A DNA stretch of 64,000 nt from CAWFQB01 sp965277875. GTDB lineage: Bacteria > Armatimonadota > Chthonomonadetes > Chthonomonadales > Chthonomonadaceae. A program made the translations under genes and the position numbers. This document shows, piece after piece, positions 7,575 to 15,293 of this stretch (position 1 is its first letter; every line of letters begins with the position of its first letter). The notes under the pieces are model-generated. The model saw nothing but the letters and a program-made list of their open reading frames with translations. It was not told where the DNA came from and ran no database searches. The DNA lies in the NCBI GenBank assembly GCA_965277875.1, contig CBDIDV010000002.1:4464001-4528000 (forward strand). Reading direction: 5' to 3'.

Positions 7575-8249
7575 GTGAGTGACCAACGACAAGCGCCGCA
7601 ACTGGTTTCCGTGCAGGTGGGAACGCCGCGTATACTGGATTTTCATGGCAAGGCGTGGGAAAGCGCGATCAGCAAAGCGCCCGTGCAGACACGCGTTCAA
7701 CTCGGCAGCACGAACCTGGACGGCGACCGGCAATACAATCTCAAGTATCATGGCGGGCCGGACAAGGCCGTATGCTGCTTCAGCGCCGAGCATTACGCGT
7801 ACTGGCAGGATGATTTCGGTATGGGCGCAGACTTTGCGTATGGCGCGTTCGGAGAGAATTTTACCGTGGCCGGACTGCTCGAAGCAGACGCGTGTGTCGG
7901 CGACATCTACGCGGTCGGCACGGCGCGTATCCAGATCAGCCAGCCCCGTCAGCCCTGCGTGAATGTGGCCCGCAAATGGGATCGCAAAGAGATGCCCCGC
8001 CGCATGGAGGAAACCGGGCATACGGGCTACTATCTGCGCGTCGTTCAGTCCGGCGAGGTCGGCGCGGGCGACACATTGACCCTGGAGGCGCGGCCCTGCC
8101 CCGGCGTCACGATCCACGTCATCAACCGCGCCTGGTATCAGAACGAAAGCGCGCCCGAACAGGACGCCCGCCTCGCCCGCCTGCCCGAACTGGCCGCAAG
8201 CGCAAGACGCGTGTTCCAGCGCCGCATGAGCAAAGAGGCCGCGCAGTAA
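7575..8249 (+). CDS. MOSC-domain protein, YiiM-like
   Basis: A 224-residue stand-alone MOSC protein. Features seen are LGSTNLDGDRQYNLKYHGGPDKAVCCFSAEHY, GAFGENFTVAGLLEADACVGD and QISQPRQPCVNVARKW; the Cys in QPRQPC is the conserved MOSC position. The family handles sulfur or amino transfer with molybdenum cofactor, for example reduction of N-hydroxylated compounds. A moeA gene is in this window but far away. The start is GTG 7575; an ATG at 7559 opens only an 8-codon frame. Cytoplasmic, with no signal peptide. Confidence 0.88.
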   Translation: MSDQRQAPQLVSVQVGTPRILDFHGKAWESAISKAPVQTRVQLGSTNLDGDRQYNLKYHGGPDKAVCCFSAEHYAYWQDDFGMGADFAYGAFGENFTVAGLLEADACVGDIYAVGTARIQISQPRQPCVNVARKWDRKEMPRRMEETGHTGYYLRVVQSGEVGAGDTLTLEARPCPGVTIHVINRAWYQNESAPEQDARLARLPELAASARRVFQRRMSKEAAQ

Positions 8250-8375
8250 ACGGCGCAGCCGCGTAATAGGGCAGGCAGCAGGAAGCTCCGTTTAACGCCC
8301 GTCTTTTGGTTTCGCCACTTGCCGCGCCTTGTGGCCGCAGGCACATTACGCCTTGTCGCCGCAGGAGCATATCGA

Positions 8376-9329
8376 ATGCAAAACCGACTGCTGGAAGTGG
8401 AGGCAACTCCTGTTCTCAACCCGCTCGCCTCTGCACACGCAGCACACACCGCACACGTTGAAAACGCCGACACAGAACAAAACGTGTTGAAACAAAGCAC
8501 GTCAGAACAAGAAGCCTCGGAACAGGAAAGCGTTGCCACACCGGCAGAAACACAGGCCATCGCTACCCTGCTGGCCGCGACACAGCGCAAAATACGACGG
8601 AGGAAGCGCCAGTTCTGGGGGGCATTTGCCGTTATGGAGGGATCCTTTGCGCTGTTTATCCCGGTAATGCACCTGATAAAGCCCCACACCGAGGCCGCTG
8701 TTATTTTCGTATTCGGTATGCTGGTGGGTGTACTCACGGGATTTGTCTTGATGATGTCCACAGCAATGAGTCGGCTTGGTTTTAGCGCCGAGGAACTGGA
8801 GAATATCGGAGGGGTACGCGCCATCGGCCCATTAACCGACTCGCTGACTGCCGGCGGCACGCTGAGGATGCGAAAAACGGTTTATCTCGCGCTGGCGCGG
8901 TTACTTCCGAAGTTAAAAGCTACAGATGCTAATCTGCTGAACGCCCGTCATCGGCGTCTGCTGAATCGTTTTCTTAGTTTTGAAGCCTGGGCCAGATGGT
9001 GGGGGCCGAAGCCGATTCCCCTGTCCCTTTCGCTTGCTATTCTGAAAGCCTACGAGCAGGTCGGGGATGCGAAGGCAATTCCTGTGGTTGAAAAACTGGC
9101 AGCCCTGAGACCGAGCAACGAACGCCGTAGCACCGTACAGCAGGCCGCGCTCCAGTGCCTGCCCCTGCTTCAGTCCCACACCGTTCCCCTCGATCAGACG
9201 CAGACGTTGCTCCGCGCCGCCAGCCAAAGCGGAGCCGCTGCGGACGTTCTACTGCGGCCTGCTGCGGACAACGACACCGCTCCCGCCGATCAACTGCTAC
9301 GCGCTGCGGACAGGGAAACAACCCCGTAG
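8376..9329 (+). CDS. Two-helix membrane protein with helical-repeat-like tail
   Basis: About 317 residues from ATG 8376, which has CAGGAG 9 bases upstream. A polar N-terminus is followed by two membrane segments (FAVMEGSFALFIPVMHLI and AVIFVFGMLVGVLTGFVLMM), then a long helical tail. The tail includes AIPVVEKLAALRPSNERRSTVQQAALQCLPLL, which looks HEAT-repeat-like. The leader contains two imperfect 24-nt direct repeats (8323-8370). The function is unknown. Confidence 0.7.
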   Translation: MQNRLLEVEATPVLNPLASAHAAHTAHVENADTEQNVLKQSTSEQEASEQESVATPAETQAIATLLAATQRKIRRRKRQFWGAFAVMEGSFALFIPVMHLIKPHTEAAVIFVFGMLVGVLTGFVLMMSTAMSRLGFSAEELENIGGVRAIGPLTDSLTAGGTLRMRKTVYLALARLLPKLKATDANLLNARHRRLLNRFLSFEAWARWWGPKPIPLSLSLAILKAYEQVGDAKAIPVVEKLAALRPSNERRSTVQQAALQCLPLLQSHTVPLDQTQTLLRAASQSGAAADVLLRPAADNDTAPADQLLRAADRETTP

Positions 9330-9493
9330 GGCGCGGGCTTGTCCCCCGCCGGAATTTGCTCCTCATACATTTATCCTGTCTGTATTTAGCCCGCCGGCGT
9401 TCGCTCCCCTGCTGTTTGTCTCCTTTCCATCCATTACGACCGGACGTTTGATCCTCCGGTATGCGTCCTGCAACTATTTGCTTTTTGTCCCGC

Positions 9494-9522
9494 TTGTCAG
9501 GGGCGTGTGCGTAGCGTATAAT
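9494..9522 (+). promoter_or_regulatory. Sigma-70-type promoter for the DinG-family helicase gene
   Basis: TTGTCA at 9494-9499 and TATAAT at 9517-9522 are separated by 17 bases, close to consensus. The first base of the helicase ATG is 50 bases downstream of the -10. The ~200 bases between 9330 and the promoter hold no gene. Confidence 0.8.
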
Positions 9523-9571
9523 AAAGGTGGGGCTTCGTCGTCATGCCGCCCCTGAGAGGCCGCGTTTCCCT

Positions 9572-11704
9572 ATGCCCACATCCTTAGCCAAAGCCAACAG
9601 CCTTGCCAGAGCGCGTTCCGAAAAAGCGGACAAGTCCGATACCTCCGACAAGCCCGACAAGAAAACACGCCGCAAAGGAACGCAGACCCTGGAAGATTTC
9701 TTTGGGGCGGACGGGCCGCTCGCACAGGAACTGCCGGGTTATGAGACGCGTCACGAACAGGTTCAGTTCGCGCAGGCCATCGAGCAGGCCATGCGTGAGG
9801 GCAAGCCGTGCCTTGCCGAAGCCGCGACCGGCGTAGGTAAAAGCCTGGGCTATCTTATCCCCGCCGTCCGCGCCGCTCTGGACGGCAAAATCACCGTTAT
9901 CAGCACCCACACCATCAGCCTGCAAAACCAGTTGATTGCCAAAGACATCCCCCTTGTGCTGCGTATGTTCCCCGGCTCGGAAGAAAAAGTGCAGGCCACG
10001 CTGATGAAGGGGAGGGGCAACTTCCTGTGCAAGCAGGACCTGGACAGCGCCCGCATGGACTTGTTCGCGATGGCCGATCCCAATTTTCGCAAGGTGGATG
10101 CGTGGTCACGCCGCGACGACTGCACGGGCGATGTGGCCGACCTGCCGTTTACGTTCGCAGCCTGGAGCGAGGTGTCGTCCAATCTGGATACGTGCCGGGG
10201 GCAGGAGTGCGAGCATTACGACGGCTGCTTCTACTACCGTATGCGCTTCGCCGCGCAGGACAGCAATCTGATCGTCGTCAATCACGCCCTGTTCTTGTCG
10301 GATTTGGCCCTGCGCCGGAGCGACCCCAACAGCGGCATCCTGCCCGATTACGATTACGTGGTCTTTGACGAGGCGCACCATCTGGAAGACGTCGCTACTA
10401 AAACGTTCGGCATCGAGTTCGGGTCACGTCGCTTGTCGAACCTTATGGAGCGCATCAAGCACGTCAAGGGATTGGACATTGACCGCGCCCGCCTGCAGAC
10501 CTTAGAAGACATGAACAGCAGCCTGTTTGTGCCGTTCGTGCAGGCCGGCCAGAAAGAGTTCTTTTTCGAGGACGTACTCAGCGGCGAAAACCGCGCGGGC
10601 GTGGAAAACTGGACGGCGCAGACCTGCAACAGCATCGGCGAACTGCAAAACGACATTTTGAAAGCCGCCAAAGAAGACGAGACTCTGCGCGACCGACTGG
10701 AAGGCATGGCCCGCCTGTGCGGACGCGCGCGCGAGGAACTGACGCAACTCTTCTTTCAGGAGGACGCGAATGCGATCCGCTGGGCCGACGTTTCCCTTGT
10801 CGGCAAGGGCGACAAGAAGGAGCCGCGCGTCACGCTGCATCTTACACCCGTCAGCATCGCGGACGTGCTGAAAGACTGCCTGTGGGGCAGCGAACGCCTG
10901 AAACTGCGCGGCGGCAGCGTGATTCTGGTGTCGGCCACACTCGCCAACAGCGGCACATTCAGCTATCAGCGGCAGCGGCTGGGCGTGCCAAGCGACGCGG
11001 TCGAGTGCATCGTGGGCAGCCCGTTCGATTACAAGCAGCAGGCCCTGCTGTACGTGCCGGCGCTATTGCCGCCCCCCGCCCCGACCGCCGTTTACATGGA
11101 TAAGATGATCGGCGAAATTGAGCGTGTGCTGAAACTCAGCGGCGGGCGCGCGTTTCTGCTGTTCACGAGCAAGGCCGTCCTGAACGCGGTTTATGATCGT
11201 CTGAACGGCAAGCTGCCGTTTCCCCTGTTCAAGCAGGGCGACCTGCCCCCCGGCAAGCTCATCGAGGCGTTCAAGGCCAGCGGCAACGGCTGCCTGTTGG
11301 GGGCGCAAACGTTTTGGGAGGGCGTGGACGTGCAGGGCGAAAGCCTGTCGTGCGTCATCATTGACCGTCTGCCGTTTGCGGTTCCCGACTCGCCCGTGAC
11401 CAAAGCCCGCATCAAGCGCATCGAGGACGAGGGCGGCAACAGTTTCCGCGACTTTTCCATTCCGCAGGCGCAAATCCGATTGAAGCAGGGCTTTGGGCGG
11501 CTGGTCCGTACCCGGAGCGACCGGGGCATCGTGTGCATCCTGGACACCCGCCTGCTGACGAAGGATTACGGCGCGGAGTTCGTCAAGTACCTGCCTCCCG
11601 CCAGCCGCGCCAGCAAATGGCCCCGCGTCGAAAAGTTCTGGCACGGCGAACCGGAAGCGTCCGCTGTGGCCGAAGACAAGGCTTCGCCTGAAAGCGGCGT
11701 TTAA
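9572..11704 (+). CDS. DinG-family (XPD-like) ATP-dependent DNA helicase
   Basis: An SF2 5'-3' helicase of about 710 residues from ATG 9572. It shows Walker A (AEAATGVGKSLGY), the DEAH box (YVVFDEAHHLEDVA), an SAT-type motif (ILVSATLANSG), QGFGRLVRTRSDRG, and an iron-sulfur-type cysteine set between motifs I and II (LCKQDL, then TCRGQECEHYDGCFYYRMRF). Family members unwind D-loops, R-loops and damage-related structures. The stop codon overlaps that of the convergent AbiEii-like gene by 4 bases. The Lys/Ser/Asp-rich N-terminal ~40 residues are probably disordered. Confidence 0.92.
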   Translation: MPTSLAKANSLARARSEKADKSDTSDKPDKKTRRKGTQTLEDFFGADGPLAQELPGYETRHEQVQFAQAIEQAMREGKPCLAEAATGVGKSLGYLIPAVRAALDGKITVISTHTISLQNQLIAKDIPLVLRMFPGSEEKVQATLMKGRGNFLCKQDLDSARMDLFAMADPNFRKVDAWSRRDDCTGDVADLPFTFAAWSEVSSNLDTCRGQECEHYDGCFYYRMRFAAQDSNLIVVNHALFLSDLALRRSDPNSGILPDYDYVVFDEAHHLEDVATKTFGIEFGSRRLSNLMERIKHVKGLDIDRARLQTLEDMNSSLFVPFVQAGQKEFFFEDVLSGENRAGVENWTAQTCNSIGELQNDILKAAKEDETLRDRLEGMARLCGRAREELTQLFFQEDANAIRWADVSLVGKGDKKEPRVTLHLTPVSIADVLKDCLWGSERLKLRGGSVILVSATLANSGTFSYQRQRLGVPSDAVECIVGSPFDYKQQALLYVPALLPPPAPTAVYMDKMIGEIERVLKLSGGRAFLLFTSKAVLNAVYDRLNGKLPFPLFKQGDLPPGKLIEAFKASGNGCLLGAQTFWEGVDVQGESLSCVIIDRLPFAVPDSPVTKARIKRIEDEGGNSFRDFSIPQAQIRLKQGFGRLVRTRSDRGIVCILDTRLLTKDYGAEFVKYLPPASRASKWPRVEKFWHGEPEASAVAEDKASPESGV

Positions 11705-12579
11705 GGCGCGATACCCAGAACAGCGCACACCCCCTGCCAGAAAACATCGTGTTCAATGGGGCGTCCGGCCTGTCGCTGCGCCTCCCTGAAACCGGGCGCG
11801 GCAGGCGTTTCATACAAGACGCAGGCATAGTTTTTGATCTGTTCGGCGATTGGATGCCGCGCGTACTTCTGCGCTAACATATCTGCGGTCGCTATCTCCT
11901 GCTCGGTCAGCATTGCCGTGAGCATATAAACGTCGAACGCATGTTTCGCGCTGTCTGGCTTTGCCTTTTCCGTGCCTTGCGCTTGAAACCAATCATACGC
12001 CGCCATAATCTTCATGTTAATCCATGCGTAGACGTGCGGCACAAAGATATTGGCTTGTGTGTCATCGCCGTTTGTTTTTCTTCCTTTGACGCTGAGTTGG
12101 AGCGGCGCGTCTTCCACAGCAAAAGCCTCTGGAGTATGACGACCATGTAAACCCGTGCCGGAAGCTTTGCCAACGCGCCGACTATCGAACTTGACGTTTT
12201 CTTCTGCTCTTGGCGAACGCGCAAGAAGATCAACTATGACTTTGCTTTGTGCCGGGAATCCGGGGCCGAGCGGCTTATCAAACTGCCATTTGGGAGTGTA
12301 TTCCTGATAAGCCAGTTTATCAAGCAGTGACCTTGTTGCTATGCCTTGTTCCGGCGTCATAAACAATTCAATCAGCAGGAAGAAATCTATATCCTGCGTA
12401 GGGCGCACGGCAGGGAGAGTGTCGAATGCGATGAGCGTCTGCGCTTTCATATCGCGCAGATATTGCCGCTTGATTTGTATTCCTAAGCCGCCTGCAAGTA
12501 TCAAACCTGCGGAGGCTGGGTCGGAAGCGATGTCAAACAGGTGAGGCAACAGCGCGTCCTCTACACTGGAGTAGTTCAT
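11701..12579 (-). CDS. AbiEii-like nucleotidyltransferase toxin (type IV toxin-antitoxin)
   Basis: A 292-residue protein with a nucleotidyltransferase-like N-terminus: ILAGGLGIQIKRQYL, then RPTQDIDFFLLIEL, with the DID acidic pair expected for the family. In AbiE systems the toxin modifies tRNA or another target with a nucleotide and gives phage abortive infection. It is translated from ATG 12579, overlapping the antitoxin stop by 4 bases. The sequence is divergent, so AbiEii is inferred from the motif, the two-gene overlap and the partner; other nucleotidyl-transferase toxins are possible. Confidence 0.65.
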   Translation of the reverse strand: MNYSSVEDALLPHLFDIASDPASAGLILAGGLGIQIKRQYLRDMKAQTLIAFDTLPAVRPTQDIDFFLLIELFMTPEQGIATRSLLDKLAYQEYTPKWQFDKPLGPGFPAQSKVIVDLLARSPRAEENVKFDSRRVGKASGTGLHGRHTPEAFAVEDAPLQLSVKGRKTNGDDTQANIFVPHVYAWINMKIMAAYDWFQAQGTEKAKPDSAKHAFDVYMLTAMLTEQEIATADMLAQKYARHPIAEQIKNYACVLYETPAAPGFREAQRQAGRPIEHDVFWQGVCAVLGIAP

Positions 12580-13688
12580 AGCAGTTCCTTTGCGCGTCCT
12601 TGAAGCAGGGCTTGTTCAAGTGTCTGAGCTGCCCCTCGTTCGCGGGGCAAGCCGGACGCTAATTCGAGCCACGTTTGTATCGGCGAAGCCCAGACTTCCT
12701 CATTTGTCTGGCGGGCATCGAAATAGACAAGATCGCTCTTGTCTTCGATTAGTTCGATGTTGGGAAACACGCGCGTCGGTTTGATTTCCAGTCGTTCGGC
12801 AGCCACATCAAGAGAGGAAACATACAGCGCAAGTTTGTCCCCGCCGGATAGAACGCCGTAGCGCTGCACAGAACTCAAACCGGTGGCGACTGCCCGCAGT
12901 GGCCTTCCGCCTTGCTCTCCCTTAATTCGTTGCCATATCTCGGAGGAGGACAGGGTTGTTTTTCCTATCAGCCGCGCACCCTCCGGGGAACGATAGTTTA
13001 GTTGAAGCCGTGTTAAAAGAGCCTGTGCATTAACAAGCCTCAGCCGTTGCGACGCCTTTGCGACGATAAGTTCCTGATCGAGTGTTTGGACTACTTTGGA
13101 AGCAGTGCTTTGTGTCAGTGTACCCATCCTGTTCGTGTCTTCTACACGCGGGGCCAGGTGTTTAAGGGCAAAGTCTCGTAACTGCGTAATAGAGAGAAAT
13201 TCTGATTGCAGCAGGAAACAGCGCGCGAAAATAGAACTGGTTCCCCGGTAGATGTTTTTGATAGGCTGCGAGTTCTTAAACAGGTTGGGCTGGCCGGAAC
13301 GCCATACGGCGAAATCAGGCGCGACGATAACGCCGTTGCCGCACAAATCAATGCCGCTCACGCCCTGCTCCTCAAGTTGCCGCAGACGTTCCTCTGTCAG
13401 AAAAGGTACGATAATCATCGGCAGCAGACCTGTTACATGGGCATACTGTTCTGCCTGAATAATGGCATTATCTATAATTCTGGGTGTGCTTAATGTCTTA
13501 TACTCAACAACAAAGCGGCATGATCGTTGTTGCCAGATCACATCAATGATGTAATCTGGTTGTGATGCGCTTTGCACTTGCTCTGAAAGGTCTTGGGGGC
13601 GAAATTGAACCGGGGAAAAATCCAGACCACCGCGACTTGCGGAGGCAAGTAGTTCTGTCGCTTGTGTTTGTTGTTCTCTATAACTCAT
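12576..13688 (-). CDS. AbiEi-like antitoxin with PD-(D/E)XK-like N-terminal region
   Basis: A 370-residue protein. Residues ~45-85 read like a PD-(D/E)XK core: an Asp in DYIIDVIWQQ, then RFVVEYKTLS as the ExK, then a helix IIDNAIIQAEQYA. A winged-helix-like middle (LSITQLRDFALKHLAP ... STASKVVQTLDQELIVAK) and an AbiEi-type C-terminus (ATGLSSVQRYGVLSGGDKLALYV) follow. It is the first gene of the pair, as usual for the antitoxin, which also represses its own promoter. A large palindrome upstream (13733-13784) would be the operator. The nuclease-like start is an unusual feature worth checking. Confidence 0.65.
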   Translation of the reverse strand: MSYREQQTQATELLASASRGGLDFSPVQFRPQDLSEQVQSASQPDYIIDVIWQQRSCRFVVEYKTLSTPRIIDNAIIQAEQYAHVTGLLPMIIVPFLTEERLRQLEEQGVSGIDLCGNGVIVAPDFAVWRSGQPNLFKNSQPIKNIYRGTSSIFARCFLLQSEFLSITQLRDFALKHLAPRVEDTNRMGTLTQSTASKVVQTLDQELIVAKASQRLRLVNAQALLTRLQLNYRSPEGARLIGKTTLSSSEIWQRIKGEQGGRPLRAVATGLSSVQRYGVLSGGDKLALYVSSLDVAAERLEIKPTRVFPNIELIEDKSDLVYFDARQTNEEVWASPIQTWLELASGLPRERGAAQTLEQALLQGRAKELL

Positions 13689-13732
13689 TGTGTCAGCCTT
13701 GTTCCGTTCGTGTGTACTATTGTACCAAAGAT

Positions 13733-13784
13733 ATTCCTAAAAACAGGCATATTCCTAAACAAGAATATGGCCGTTTTTAGGAAT
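13733..13784. promoter_or_regulatory. Nested palindrome, probable operator of the AbiE-like operon
   Basis: The outer arms ATTCCTAAAAAC (13733-13744) and GTTTTTAGGAAT (13773-13784) are perfect complements over 12 bp. The inner arms CATATTC and GAATATG add 7 bp. The unit ATTCCTAAA occurs three times, once inverted. It lies between the divergent AbiEi-like gene (start 13688) and the gene at 13817. AbiEi proteins of known systems bind inverted repeats upstream of their gene, so autoregulation is likely. Confidence 0.7.
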
Positions 13785-13816
13785 AAGTATGCTGTAGTCG
13801 GGCAGGATAAGCTAAT

Positions 13817-14218
13817 ATGCGAATCATCGTGTCAGTAGAAAATGCTGTTTTGCGTGGCGCACTTCTGGCGGTTGTCGCGCCGCTGGACTGCGAGGCGGAA
13901 GTCATACTGCCCGACGCTCTCCTGCAAACCGAATTGGCAGGCTTTGTCTTGATCTTCCTGGAAACCAGTAACGATGTGGAACGGCTCGTAAACACCGCTA
14001 CGCAGCTGTACGCCCGATGGGGCGCGACGGGCAAAGCCGATCTGCAGTTCCTCGGCTACCCGATGGAACCAACACCGGACAGCGTCGTTTTTCGCCTGTG
14101 GTCTATCGGGCCGGAAATGACGGTTATCGTGCAGGGGTGGGAGCCTGAAAACATTCAGGCAAGGCAGCAGGACGCTCACGCCCTTACAAAGCGCCTTCTT
14201 GAACACTGGGGTTGCTAA
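13817..14218 (+). CDS. Hypothetical protein, first of a coupled pair
   Basis: A 133-residue soluble protein (MRIIVSVENAVLRGALLAVVAP ... ENIQARQQDAHALTKRLLEHWGC) with no family I recognise. Its stop overlaps the next start (TAATG), so the two are translationally coupled. It is divergent from the AbiE-like operon and could share its control region. Confidence 0.6.
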   Translation: MRIIVSVENAVLRGALLAVVAPLDCEAEVILPDALLQTELAGFVLIFLETSNDVERLVNTATQLYARWGATGKADLQFLGYPMEPTPDSVVFRLWSIGPEMTVIVQGWEPENIQARQQDAHALTKRLLEHWGC

Positions 14219-14664
14219 TGCGTATCACAATAAGACACATTGAACCTGTTCCAGTTCAGCGAGGAACTATCGGCGGATATCCTATTCGGTTTCAATCTGA
14301 TCTCACCTCCGGCATGGCCTTGCTGCGAACGCAAACAGAGGTGAGCAGTCTTGTCGGCCAAGACATTTTCACAGAAATTGACTGGCACACGATTACGAAG
14401 GTTCAGGTTTTAGAGACGGTGGAGCCGCATACGTTTGCAATGACACCACTGGTAAATGCCAGCGACTACGAAGTCATCGGCGAAGCTGCCATTATGGATT
14501 TCCACGGCGAGGAAGGCGAGTTTTTGTTTTATGAGATTCATGTGCAGGTTGAAGACGGGTGGTTTCGCGGCATAGAATTTCACGATGCAGATGTCGTCGT
14601 ACAGGCAGGCGACTGGATACGCTTTACGGTCACAGACTTGCTGTTCTGGGACACGAATACATGA
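14218..14664 (+). CDS. Hypothetical protein, second of a coupled pair
   Basis: A 148-residue acidic, beta-rich protein (MRITIRHIEPVPVQRGTIGG ... GWFRGIEFHDADVVVQAGDW). No recognised motif or signal peptide. It starts at the base where the upstream stop ends. Its stop codon lies inside the shared ATGAGAGGTATTCGTCC start of three-hairpin repeat copy 2. Confidence 0.6.
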   Translation: MRITIRHIEPVPVQRGTIGGYPIRFQSDLTSGMALLRTQTEVSSLVGQDIFTEIDWHTITKVQVLETVEPHTFAMTPLVNASDYEVIGEAAIMDFHGEEGEFLFYEIHVQVEDGWFRGIEFHDADVVVQAGDWIRFTVTDLLFWDTNT

Positions 14665-14738
14665 GAGGTATTCGTCCGCAGGACGACTGGCCGAAGGCCT
14701 ACGCAACCGGGATTTTATTTTACATCCCGATTACAGAT
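14661..14738. repeat. Dispersed three-hairpin repeat, copy 2
   Basis: It starts with ATGAGAGGTATTCGTCC, shared with copy 3. GTCC-gca-GGAC and GGCC-gaa-GGCC hairpins follow, then CGGGAT and ATCCCG separated by ~10 T-rich bases. It overlaps the 3' end of the gene at 14218. Confidence 0.75.
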
Positions 14739-14769
14739 TATTCAGGTGTAACAGGAAACGAAGCGCATC

Positions 14770-15282
14770 ATGCTTGACGTAATTTGTCGGGACGTGTATC
14801 GGGGCGAGCAGTTGAGTTTGCAGGTGCTGGATCGCAGTTTGGCGCGTGTTACGACGCACGAAGAACCGTATGCGGTCATTTCCATCACCGAGCCGCAGCT
14901 AAAGCACCCGCAGCTTGCCGTGTCGTCCTGCTGCAAAGCCGTTCTGCGCCTGAACTTCTCCGACATCCGCACTGCCCTCCCCGCTCTGCGCGGAACAACG
15001 GCGCACGTTGCCGCGTTTACGCCCCAGATGGCAGAGCAGATCGTCGCCTTTGTGCAGAAACAGCGGCGCGATGTGGTGCGTCTGCTGATCGTGCATTGCG
15101 AGGCGGGCATGTCGCGCTCGGCGGGTGTGGCGGGCATGTCGCGCTCGGCGGGTGTGGCGACGGCCCTGAGTCAGTTTTACAATCACGATGAAACGCATTT
15201 TTTGGTACATTATCGCCCGAACGCGTATGTGCGCCGATTGATTCTGGACGCATTAAGGGACGCGCCGGAGGCTGATGTTTGA
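14770..15282 (+). CDS. Dual-specificity/tyrosine phosphatase-like protein with duplicated P-loop segment
   Basis: A 170-residue protein. The phosphatase signature HCEAGMSRS (CX5R, Cys110) is present. An exact 27-base tandem duplication (15103-15129 and 15130-15156) then repeats nine residues (AGMSRSAGV), so the helix after the P-loop carries a second GMSRS. The rest has the short cyanobacterial-style layout with a C-terminal RPNAYVRRLILDAL. The first copy keeps the catalytic Cys and Arg; the insertion may disturb or shift the active-site helix. The ISKra4-family element inserted 3 bases after the stop. Confidence 0.75.
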   Translation: MLDVICRDVYRGEQLSLQVLDRSLARVTTHEEPYAVISITEPQLKHPQLAVSSCCKAVLRLNFSDIRTALPALRGTTAHVAAFTPQMAEQIVAFVQKQRRDVVRLLIVHCEAGMSRSAGVAGMSRSAGVATALSQFYNHDETHFLVHYRPNAYVRRLILDALRDAPEADV

Positions 15283-15293
15283 TTGGACCAGAA

